Positions 33,601 to 44,300 of a stretch of 64,000 bases of DNA are shown here, one piece after another; within the stretch, counting starts at the first letter, position 1; each line of letters starts with the position of its first letter. The stretch is from Lineus longissimus. Its lineage: Eukaryota; Nemertea; Pilidiophora; Heteronemertea; Lineidae. Where the stretch lies: positions 14,260,349 to 14,324,348 of the forward strand of contig NC_088318.1 in the NCBI RefSeq assembly GCF_910592395.1. Reading direction: 5' to 3'. The notes below the pieces were generated by a model. That model was given only the letters and a program-made list of their open reading frames with translations. It searched no databases and was not told the origin of the DNA. The translations under genes and the position numbers were made by a program.

Positions 33601-36600
33601 CATAAATGCTAATAATAGGGACATTTCTGCAGCAGAAAACGATGAAGAGGTTGATAAAACGTTAGACAGTTGGCAAGCCCAAGTCAATGCAGCGAAATGC
33701 CCTGGGATTGAAGCATCAATCTTGAGCACAAGAAATAAAAATGTTGCAGGTCCCATGAGTGACTCTAACACTTGCGGGACAGTACCCAAGACAAAGGCGC
33801 TGTCTCTCTTCAAAGAACCCAATTCACGTCGAGAGCGTGTCCGATTCAGGAAGTTCTGCGGCCTTATTGATGCCATAATGGTGAATTCGCCGATGGAACA
33901 AATATTAACTGGGTCTCTTGCAAAGTCGGGCATGCCTCTCGGTGAAATGGAAGATCTTCACACCCGCCCTGGGGACCAGCAAACCGGTGCAAGTCATTCG
34001 GTGCAGGATTCCTCATATGGTAGTGATATGTTCGATACATTCCTCGACAACTTATCCCCCGCAACAATGGAGAGAGCATGTCGTGTCCCATTGGTTGAGG
34101 ATAAAAGTGGAAATGCAGTTTATAAGGAGTGTCGCGTGACACTTGTTGACATTTATAAATGTATTGGGTCGGCTGAAGATGTTAATGAAAACATCGCTGT
34201 TAAAAACATTGATGCTTGCAAAAATTTGACAGATGAGTCGCTGCTGCTTGCTGACCCCAGCCCCGATGTGCAGGTCACACCGTCAAAGGGAAGTCTTTCT
34301 CAGTTACAAAGGATTGTGAGGCAGTTGGAGAAATGCGAAAGTGTTGAAATAAAATTGCCACCGAATGAAGAAGCAGTTGTTGACACTTCCGAATCAGATC
34401 AGACGTCTTCTGTTCATGTCAGCGTAAGGCCATCAAACGATGATACTGGTCTTGTGCAGTTTAAGGAAAAATCTGATGTTGTCAAGTCTAAGGATGATGC
34501 TGGTATTGGGCAAGGAAAGGATGATGGTGTTGTTGTGCAGTCCAAGGACAATGCTGGTGTTGTGCAGTCCAAGGACAATGCTGGTGTTGTGCAGTCCAAG
34601 GACAATGCTGGTGTTGTGCAGTCCAAGGACAATGCTGGTGTTGTGCAGTCAAAGGGCAATGGTGGTGTTGTGCAGTCTGAGGATGATGCTGATGTTATGA
34701 GACCAACAAACAATGGTGTTGGGTCGTCAAGGGGTGATAATGGTGTTGGGTCGTCAAGGGGTGATAATGGTGTTATATTGAAGGACAACAGTGTTGTAGT
34801 TTCAAAGCATGATTCTGCTGTTATGCAATCAACGAAAAATGCTTGCGTTGAAATAGTTGACAAATTACCTGTAAAGACAAGTGATGCAGTTTCCAAATCG
34901 ACAGTAGATGTTGGTGTTGATGATACGCAGTCGGACAAAGATGCAGGTGTTGATGATGTGGTTGGAGAATCCCGAAGGGTTAGTCCGGAAATCCTCATTG
35001 TGGATTCAAAGAACTCTAGGACAGTGGACAGTGATGAAAGACTGTCATATGGGGGCACTGGTATTGACAGGGATGTTACACAGATAAAGACACAAGCTGA
35101 TGTTGACATGGAAGAACTGGTTCCATCAACGAGTGACGAAGAAGAAGACGAGGTCGGAACTCAGATGCCACTGTCCTGGAACCCTGCTGTCAGAAAAGAC
35201 ATGGCGATAACTGATCAGGACTCTAAAAACTGGGCAGACGCTGAAGAGAGTATTGCAGAATCTGCCCAAAACGGTTCGAAAGTCATGAAGGAGGTCGCAA
35301 TGTGTGAATCTCATTCCAAAGAAAACAATGAAGAAGCTCAGAGTGTTGTGATTTTAGACAAGGATTCTGAGCATAGTTCTGTCTGCATCATTTCTCGATC
35401 TGGTTCAGTTGACAATGATTTGTCATTAAGTGTAGATGACAAAGATGATACAAGTTGTCCTGGAGGTGGGCCATTGAAAAGGCTTGATGTAGCTCAAAAA
35501 GCCAACAGATCTTTGAGTGTTGAAATAATAGAGAAGGGTGTTATGGGTGGCTCTGGGGCTCTTGTGTCAAGCGGGTCTGCCTCGGCCGAAAACATTGACA
35601 GATCTTTAAGCGTTGAAATTATAGATAAGGCTTCTGGGTGTGGCTCTAGTAATGTTCAGTCCAGTTGGTCAGGTGTGGCAGAAAAAAGTGAGTCTGGTAC
35701 GAGCACCCAGCCTCCCAGTGGCAGTGTCACCAACAGTTCATCAGAAAATCACTCGCAACCAAATAATGCTAGGGCAATACCAGATCTTAAACGAGGTCAT
35801 CAGGCAACATCCTATGTTCGTCAGTTTTTTGCGTTTGTGCACAAAAAACCTAACCCCTTTAGTGGTGTGAACTTTGGTTACAGTCCTTTGTTAAGTAGTA
35901 CACAGAAGGAAGATGTGTTTATCAAAGAGTCCATTGTAGACATCAGCACCCTTGAGTTACCTAGTCAGATTGTTCCCGATTCCCAACAAGGGAGGATCAG
36001 CCATATTTTGGAGACTCAAAATCAGAGTGGAGGGAGTAGCTCTTTGTTTAGTTCTGCCAGTGGAGCGTCATGTCCCATCTTAGGTGCTGGTGGTGAAATA
36101 AGAGATGCTGAAGAAGAAGGTGATAAGTTGATGGATGCTTCTGGTGATAAAACGACAGACGCTGGCACGGAAAGTGGAAATACTCAGTCGAGTTTAAAAT
36201 CTGATCAAATAAACTCTGTGGCTCGTAGGTACACAGACACTCACATAGATGATGTGAATGAAGTGACACGTTTGGGGAGATTATCGCATCCTGGAAGTAA
36301 TCAAAACTTTGTTGACGAAGTAAATTCTGTGGAATCGTTTGTCTGCGCTGGGTTTACTGGGATTGCCGAAGAGGATCATGGGCTTGATGATTCTCTTGAG
36401 TTGGCATCTGCTGGTCAAGAAGTTTGTCCAGGCCTTTCTGGCATCGCAGAAGAGGGTAATTTGATGGGCGATTGTAAAGAGTTTCCCTCAACTAGTCAGG
36501 ATGCTGATGTCTCTGGTCAGTCGGAAGATAGTTCTCCCAAAGAACCAAGACTCTGTCGTAGAAGTGCACTTGGTCAGTCATGCAGTCAGGACGCCGATAT

Positions 36601-37390
36601 AGAAAGTGATAATGAGACTCAGGTGTCACCACAAAAACAAAAGTCAAGGACTGCTCCTGTCAGTTCTGGTGTTGTTGGGACATCTTCACTAAAGAGGCCA
36701 AGACTAAGGCCTAGAAAGAGTCAACTTGATTCAAATTATCCAGTAGCTGCCGTTAGTGTTAAGGCTGTTGGGCCACCATCGCCGAAAATTCTAAGAGGAC
36801 GCAGAAGGAGGACTTGGGCTCCTGAAAAAACACATTCACGGGTTATAAGACCAAAAAAACCACAGATATCACCTTCACCAAAAAGGCCTGTAGGAAGACC
36901 AAGGAATACACAGAAACCCCTCACAATTAGAGCACTGCTCAAAATTAAAGAACAACATGATAAACTACGAGCGAAGAGTCCTGAACATTCTCAAGGTCAC
37001 ATTGCAGCTGGAAATGTTTCTGAGAATGAACGAAAGATTTTAAGGGTCCAAGGTAATCAGAGTCCTTTTTCCGATGAAGATATCTTTGCCCCTCATCCAA
37101 GCCCCAGGAAAATGGTTTGCCTGGAGAGTCAAGGCTTTACTGTTGACGTTGAAGAGTTGAGGTTGAATGAGTATAGTAGGTCAAGTGTTGGAAAAATGTG
37201 TGACAGGGCTTTGGCTGGTCCGGAGTCTAAAGATCAGGATGTGGGGAATAATAATGAGATAGGTGAAAGTCAAGGTTTTGAGGTTGATTTTGGCCAGGAT
37301 TCAAATGGGATGGACGGCAGTGGTAATGGTATTGCCGGTATTCACGCTAGTCAGGGTTTTGATGTCAATTTCCATGACCATAGTCTATAG
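30646..37390 (+). CDS. unrecognised acidic nuclear-type protein with SIM-like and AT-hook-like motifs, about 1780 aa
   Basis: Phase-consistent exons: 30646-30717, 31046-31188, 31439-31550 (or 31553), 31791-31858, 32174-32850 and 33120-37390. I do not recognise the family. The first four exons encode a helical region (residues 1-130) with CYS- and LEU-rich segments such as IRILILDCVLQCLDH and SYILNVSRFRTLERWV. Near residues 315-350 is a short ordered block (WLDYVRKKFPALSECHVMKL). The rest is low-complexity, rich in D/E/S. It carries SUMO-interacting-type clusters (SVVILDKDSE, SVCIIS, SLSVEIIEKG, SLSVEIIDKA, PEILIVDS; about 980-1190), a nine-residue DNAGVVQSK repeat, an AT-hook-like KRPVGRPRN (about 1612), and three C-terminal SQGF-x-V-D/N motifs. 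A chromatin or genome-stability role is inference. The start is uncertain: the frame stays open without an ATG upstream to about 30448. Confidence 0.65.
31875..32000 (+). mobile_element. tRNA-derived SINE-like fragment in an intron
   Basis: TAGTCCAGTGG (31880-31890) fits the pol III A-box consensus and GGTTCCTGACC (31919-31929) resembles a B-box, 28 bases apart. The following sequence is anonymous. It lies between exons 4 and 5 of the 1780-aa gene. The 3' boundary is not visible. Confidence 0.4.
34541..34675 (+). repeat. 27-bp coding tandem repeat (DNAGVVQSK)
   Basis: Four nearly perfect 27-bp copies (TCCAAGGACAATGCTGGTGT plus seven bases) begin at 34541, 34568, 34595 and 34622. Diverged copies flank them on both sides, followed by two copies of an 8-residue GVGSSRGD unit. 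The repeat keeps the reading frame, so the protein probably varies in length between individuals. Confidence 0.9.
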
Positions 37391-38055
37391 TAAGAGACCC
37401 TTACACAGGTTTGATGCTCTGACCTTGGACCGGTTTTGACCAATTCAGTCTTTCTCAAGGAGTATCGGAATAAAAAATATCTGCCTCCATAGCCCCAAAT
37501 GATGCGGACATAACATCTACCAACTTGCATCTACCAATAGAATTGTTTGAAATTGTAATAAGTTGGAAATTCATGGTTATTTATTGTTTGAAAATAAAGT
37601 TTGTGTTATTTGCCATCCTCAAGAAATCGATCATGGGCATTTGGTTTTGAATGTTAAATTTACTATTTTGAGGAAAGCGGAAGTATTTGTTGGCTTCACT
37701 GACTGCAGGAGAACATTGACCCCTACTTTCAACTTGATGGTAATTTGCATGAATGTAGGTGACCATTTGTGTCACTGTCAATTAATGTTCTGCTCAGAAT
37801 TCATCGTTGCAGTCTTGGCATTAAGAGTTTGTAAGATGAGTGTGGTTAACTGAGTTGATTGAAGGAAATTCTCGGCAGGAACTCTGTAACAAACTGTTGT
37901 GATGGCAATCAATCCTCCTTGCTTCTCCTTAAAATATATTGACAAATGTAATCTTTACTAATTTACATTCGTTTTGTCTCTATTAAAGTTTGAATGTTAT
38001 ACATGTGTAGTTTTCGTTTACATCTGAGTTGGTGAGAACCAGAGTCTATGACTAA
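37391..38055 (+). other. 3' UTR of the 1780-aa gene and intergenic DNA
   Basis: AATAAA at 37593-37598, about 200 bases after the stop, is the probable polyadenylation signal. The remainder holds no coding exon. GTTGGTGAGAACCAGAGTC near 38026 recurs inverted near 38563-38581, so it brackets the foldback element that follows. Confidence 0.5.
37593..37598 (+). terminator. polyadenylation signal AATAAA
   Basis: Canonical hexamer about 200 bases after the stop codon of the 1780-aa gene, followed by T/G-rich sequence. Confidence 0.55.
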
Positions 38056-38428
38056 CTAAAGTCTTAGTTCCACCTATCCAAAATCGCCGTTTTTTCGACA
38101 CCCGTGTCTTCGCCGTGTGTAAGAAAAACCCGGCGAGCGCTTCCACCAATAAAATCAGCATAAGATATTGTTAGTCGATCCGCCGTGTCAAACCCGTGTT
38201 TAAATTAGCCCCATCGAGCTCGATGGGGCCAATAGACACGGGGTTTTCACACACTGGTCTATTTAAGGACGGCAATTCAAAGGCTAATAGACACGGGGTT
38301 TTCACGCACTGGTCTATTTTTGCACGGCAATTCAAAGGCTAGTAGACACGGGGTTTTCACACACTGGTCTAAGCACGGCAATTCAAAGGTGGAAGCGCAA
38401 AAAACACGGGGTGGAAGCGCAACTTAAG
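38056..38428. mobile_element. foldback MITE-like element, copy 2
   Basis: Starts CTAAAGTCTTAGTTCCACC and ends GGTGGAAGCGCAACTTAAGT, partial inverted repeats that match the ends of copy 1. It carries the same CGAGCTCG-centred palindrome (38204-38233, one mismatched pair). It also has three tandem units of about 55 bp starting at 38231, 38286 and 38341, each with AGACACGGGGTTTTCAC, ACTGGTCTA and CACGGCAATTCAAAGG. The same words occur in the other orientation in copy 1. No transposase. Confidence 0.7.
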
Positions 38429-41201
38429 TGACTCTGACAAAGGCTTATTTAGCTTCACCCATTAACTCATAGATGGCAGCTCTCCACTTTCCTTTTCTAC
38501 TTTTGCATGAAAATATCAGAAGTTGAGGACCCCCGCTGACCCATTTTTGTATGTCACTTAATCGACTCTGGTTCTCACCACCTCGGCTGTGAGTTATTGA
38601 ACCCCTGCCGTGAAAGACCCTGTGTCCCGAATAGATCCCCAGTGGTAGTGACCAATCTAGATAGAAGTTCACATACATACATTACCTGTCCCTGATGGAG
38701 CCAATTGACCTGAACAATGTGTTCTAAGGCTTGAGGAACTCCGTTATAATGGTCGTAGTCTCGTGTCTCTTTTTGAGAAAGCACATCTAATCCCATCTCA
38801 TTTCGAGACGGAGACTTGGCATTGAGCGAACTCGTTGACTTTAGTTTCTGCGACATTTGAGTCTCGTGATCACTATCTATCGGCGTCCTGACTACAAGGT
38901 TGACAACGTTCACTCCTAACTCAGAGGCTGGTTACTCTAACGACGGAGACACCATGAAATGATTTGGCCAGAAGCTGAGCCCACGACCTCAAGATCATGA
39001 TGCTGATACGCTATCCACTGCCCCCACTCCTTGCATCTCTATTACGCGCACGGAGAAAATCCCATTGCTCTCTCAAATCATTGAGTAACCGAAGATATTT
39101 GAGCATATGTTTAACGTTTCTATCCATCTATATCGGCGACATCACCACAGATATTACAGTGAGAGGTTCCATTGTACGCTCTTCAAGCAGGGGATAGCCT
39201 CGACGAAAAGGTTCCTGTCTCCACATAAGACCTATTCATGTCAATTGACCTCCTAATGCACACCCATTTCTGATTGTGACTTTGTCTCCCGAAAATGGAA
39301 AATTGGGGACATCTCGCCTCTTATAATTATGGTGGCAGTAACGAAAGCGCCCCACGAACAGGCGATTTGGAAGAATGCTAAGAAGATACAACATTTAGCT
39401 AGAAAACATGCCAGTCATCAGGCAAGGTTGCCTGGACAACCACCTATTCGACCACCTTATATTGGATATTGATCGCACTCTTGCTGTAAACCGTGTTATT
39501 TCTGAAGATAAGTTTGCGGACATAAGCGCGGAGGTCCTTGTTGACTTCAACGATATGATTTACCAATTTTATCTGACAATTCGATACACTAGTTGACAAT
39601 AGGTAAGATTCAGCGTGATATCGCAAATTCAGTCTTACGGACGATTTACCGTCCTATGGACGGCCCTCGCCTATGATATGAACAAGAAAAGCCAATGCTA
39701 GCAAGTCAGGCCTCAATGGACCAGAGCCGGGCGTTTAGTGGATGCTCTCGGTATGGTATTTTAATTTGCAACTGAATCTTGTGGACGACATTGCGTCCAC
39801 AGGACGACACAGTCTAAGAGGACCAACGGCCCGGCCCGCCCTCTGCACATTCTCGTAGACGCGGCTGCACAACCTCTCGTGTGCACTCTCGACCACTGCA
39901 CGAAACCCGAGCAGCTTAGCGAATGTCTCAAGATGTCGGGTCCGCACGGGAATCCTAACGCTGAACAACTCCCGATCGATTCCTCACCGCATGTTCAGGC
40001 GTTTTCCATAATGGGTGCTTTCTAACTGTCCTATTTTACGGTCCCTCATCCGTACGGATATCCGTAGAAAAAGACCCGCGTGCCACTTGTCCTAGATCAT
40101 CACATATTTAGTCGTTTGATAAGGTAAGTGGTCGGCATGTGCTGGCCAGGAAGTCGTCGGCGTGGGTAAAGCCCGCCCGAGGGCGCCAATAAGGTGGGCG
40201 CTTCGAAGGCCTGTTGTTGACAGACAAAATTAAAATTCGTCGGAAAAACAAGGACTGCAATCATTTTTATATCACAACTATAATAACCGTGGTATCAATT
40301 TGCCGTACAGTAGTGTATTTCGTTGGCGCTGTTTCAGTTTATTTCAACGGCAGTCAAGGATTCAAAATAATATATCATGTACCGGCTGTGACTTAGTGAA
40401 AGTTTCACTAATTCGGAATTATCATTCTACCTCTTATTAAGTCTAACATTACGTTCTAAGTCATTTATATAACATTGACTCATGCAAAAACACTAGTAGC
40501 TGATTGAACATTCACCAGACAGGAAAAACGGTGACGGAGCCTGGACATCAAAATCTATATTTAGTTCAAATATGATGACGAAAGCAATTAAATTCGTCAT
40601 GACTCTTGAGAAATGTTTGCTTCCAAATCCATTGATCTTTAAATAAGGAAACCTTTCTCGGATGGCGGATGCAGGACTCTGTGGGAAGCGGTTGTGTGCC
40701 GGCGACTGACGTCGGGTCGTCTTGATTTCGCCACTCAGTCTCTGAAACTATTTTAAAGTTATAAGTGAATAATATTTTGTTGCTTAATCATAAATAGCAA
40801 ACATTATACGCAATTCCAGGAACATCTATTGAGATGTTGATCAATTGTTCACCATGCCACTTTCACCAACTCAGTCAATCGGTTGACGATCCAAGCTTAC
40901 TCATCACAACCACATAAAACAAGCTAAAAAATACGTTTCTCCAGAACCGCGTCTTTGTGAGATTACTGGTAATTCGGTCAGTCATATCGAACGACCGAAC
41001 TCCATTACTAATTCCTAGCGTGTGGAAAGGTAAAGATCGATAAAGTAGTATTTATGTTGTGAATGTGAATAGTCTACAGGTGTTATAACCATTTGCTTTG
41101 AGTAGGTCACCTTGAGGCGAGGTTGGAACCATGTGACGTCGTTGAAAGCAATGTTTACACTTCGTTGAAGAAGAGAGAGTTGACAGTGACGTATCGTTTG
41201 G
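38429..41201. other. non-coding intergenic stretch
   Basis: No supported gene. A SINE-like tRNA-derived head may lie at 38971-39030 on the minus strand (GCAGTGGATAGCGTATCAG, then GGTCGTGGGCTCAG). A GC-rich patch at 39780-39960 contains an open minus-strand frame of 77 codons with no recognisable motif. The rest is AT-rich. Confidence 0.4.
38971..39030 (-). mobile_element. possible SINE head
   Basis: Minus strand reads GGGGGCAGTGGATAGCGTAT and then GAGGTCGTGGGCTCAGC. This is the layout of pol III A- and B-boxes in tRNA-derived invertebrate SINEs, with a decayed B-box. Confidence 0.35.
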
Positions 41202-41210
41202 TATAAAAAG
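41133..41210 (+). promoter_or_regulatory. TATA and CRE-like promoter of the laminin-G gene
   Basis: TATAAAAAG at 41202-41210 lies about 110 bases before the ATG. Upstream are two TGACGT cores, one as TGACGTC (near 41133) and one as TGACGTAT (near 41187), which are CREB/ATF-type half or full sites. CACTCACAACC about 25 bases past the TATA box would fit an initiator. Confidence 0.6.
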
Positions 41211-41318
41211 CGCGCGCTTTCGGGTCGCACTCACAACCAACCACGACACAGATCTCACCATAGCTCGAGCAGACGTGATTTTGTTTTCGTTTTCTTCATT
41301 TATCATCTGAAAGGAAAG

Positions 41319-44300
41319 ATGGACGCCGCAACGATCTCACAGCATCTTTTCGTATTCTTCCACATTTTTTCACTTCTTCAAGTAATATTCGGCTGCGAGG
41401 TAAGTGAGATTTTAAAAACTTTCCTTGTTTTTTGCCCATTTATTCCTTTTGATCAATGACATACATGTAACTACCAAAAAATGTCAATGACTTTTCTTCC
41501 CAATAGTTTATTGCTATTGATTGATTGAAAAAGAAGAGATGATATCTGATGATTTCAATTTGCGAAAAGAAATTGGACAGGTTTTTGAAAGAAACACGCA
41601 TATCACCTGAAATATTTAAAGTTAATACTACATCACATGCAGTTGGTCACTTACTTTGCTGGAAGGTTGTCAACAAGGTCACTTTATCACAAGCCGCTAG
41701 ACTATGATTGATGTCTCTAACATAATTTTCGCGGCACAGGAAAATTCATAAACTAAAAACGTGTCCTGAACAGTTTGATATATGTATTTCGATCTGCACT
41801 TTAGGTTAACGACTTATATCCAATACATTGATTGATAAAAGAAGTGTCTTTAATGTATCTATCCCCTCTGACTACGGTAAGGTATACTCCTAAAACAACC
41901 GCAAAATTAACTTTTGCACATACTTATATACATTTAATGTAACTGTACAGGTACGTAGGCCTGAAAATACTTAATAATCTGTAATCAAAAACACGACAGT
42001 AAAACGTGCACCCCACAGTCGTGCCTGAAACTCAAGCTATGTGCAATGTACAAATAGTGACAAAAGTATAGGCCTAATCCAAAATATTTTCAAACCATCA
42101 TATTATTTGCACATGAAATACCAATACAGAATACGCTTTTATAATTACACTTCGATAGTTTACACCAAAGACAACCAACCAATAGAGATATAAAAAAGAT
42201 TCTGTTTGCGCGCGGAAAACACAGTTTGGAAAGCGCTGAACTTGAAGAATGTTCCCTCCTGCCCAAAAAACAATTACACGAATACGTTTTGATGCCAAAC
42301 ATTATACGCTCGATGATGAGAATAATTTTAATATTTTTAAATAATACTACGTCCATCACTTTACACCTAAAATATGGCTTTTTAAACGCACCGGTTGATT
42401 TATAAATCATCCGTATATATTCTGTAATTTGCCCTTCGCGACCTGCATGTATTAAAAAATAATATACTTCAAACGAAATATTGTAAGACAGAATGGTCTT
42501 AGGAAAGAACTGAGTATTGTTAGTGTAATGGATATTGCTCTACATCTTAGTGCATGTACTCGATATTTATAATAATGAGAACATTTTTTTCCATTGCCTC
42601 TCAGGGCTCGTTGCGAACCTTATAAAGTTTTCTCACAGTTTCTCGACAACCTGGCCTAATTTTTTTTGAATTCTTGCTCAGGCTGTAGAAAGGAGTTTTA
42701 ACCTAATATTTCAACTTTCAGCTATAGACCAAGTATATTTGTAAAAATATTTGGCAACAAACTATGGTTTCTGCAGAACAGCGTCACTTCATGCATTGAT
42801 GCTTTGGGAATTTTCGGCCTGGTTATGTTGAACTTGAAATTTACCCCCCACCCCCACACACTTCACGTCATCAACAAAACTGACCAACCAGAGCACTGTT
42901 ACAGCCCCGAGAGTAAATTTGTAGTCGTTCATTGACTTTCTGAGTTTATTGACAAAATGTCTTCATTGAAATATGTTGTAGACTGTGGATATACGCGCGT
43001 TTAACATGTCAGGATTATCCGCTAAGCACTTGACTTCATTCCCTGAGCAAAGTGACCACTTAGGGGCTGTGCCCTTCCCATACTTAGCCAGGCTTGTAAA
43101 CATTGTTCAAAATGCCACTGATTTACAAATAAACTCAATGATTTCAGGACTGACGCCTGGCGTCCCTTGCAAATTCAGGTGTGAAAAATTGTGAAAATAT
43201 AAGACAGAATTCTTGCTTTACTGGGAAAAAACAAAAAAATTGTAGTGTAATCAATATATATCTTAAGAAATTTGTACTATTTGTAATATTCCATATTGGC
43301 ACAAAACCATGCAAATGGATTTTCTGGAAGCCTGGCCCTCCTGAAACTGACTCACAAACTAAACCTATAGCAAAGCTGTCCAGCGCTGAAAACCTCCAAT
43401 TCTTGGTTAAAGTTCAGTTGATACAAGACTATGAGTTGCAGCAGTTGACCTTCAGTTACATTTAGCTAGTGACTTTTCTATCAGAGAACTTGCTGATAGC
43501 GCGATTTTGAATGATATATGAAATGGCACATCATCAATCATTCATTTCTGCCGGAGGCTTCCATTTATATAGGAAATTCAAATGAACGAACTTCGTTATA
43601 TTTTTAAAAAGTTATTATCCGCTCCGAAAGGGTTAACCACCCCCGCCACAGTGCAATCGTTAACGCCTCAATGTTTATAGGTTTAAGTGTTGACATATTC
43701 CATTTATACCCTACCCGGAGGCCCCGTATTGTATTCCACATTCATTATCAGCGGAAAATAATCAGTTTTCTCTGAAAAATGATCACACAATATAGATTTT
43801 CTCACTTGATCTTTTTTGTCCGCCGCGCCCACACCAATGAACCAATTAGATCAAATGTGAACTCGATATCTTTGCACATTTAATTTTTATTTTAAAAAAG
43901 AAACTGGCCTTTTTTCAAACTTCATTCAATATTCTCATGCTTGTTTTATCACGTGATATAGGTCACATTACCATCCCGCCATTGCTTTTGCCACATGATC
44001 CAATACGGCCTTGACGTCATGAGCTTAGACGCGTTGTGATTGGTAAAAAAACATTGCCTCTTCACCAGGTTGAGTAAAAGTTTTCCAAGCGGGTGGGGTC
44101 TTTCAATATCGGAATGCGATGAAATTAACACTGATTGGTTATTCTCTTCCATCTGATTGGTTGTTATTTGTGTTCCATGAAAGAACACCTGGTCGCCATC
44201 TTGCAAACACTTTTGTGAAAGCATTCAATTTCTCAGCTCTCTAAAACGCCAAAACAGGCCTACGATTTGAGAGTAAAAGCACGTAGAATATGCACTTCTG

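Noticed and set aside
38575-38913. 112-codon minus-strand frame
   Set aside because: No recognisable motif; it overlaps repeat-flanking DNA and could only be an isolated exon.
39735-39968. 77-codon minus-strand frame in a GC-rich patch
   Set aside because: Composition is unusual, but no homology, splice partner or promoter was found.
42090-42410. 106-codon minus-strand frame in the long laminin-G intron
   Set aside because: Cys/Phe-rich from AT-rich sequence, no family motif, and no splice or promoter signals.
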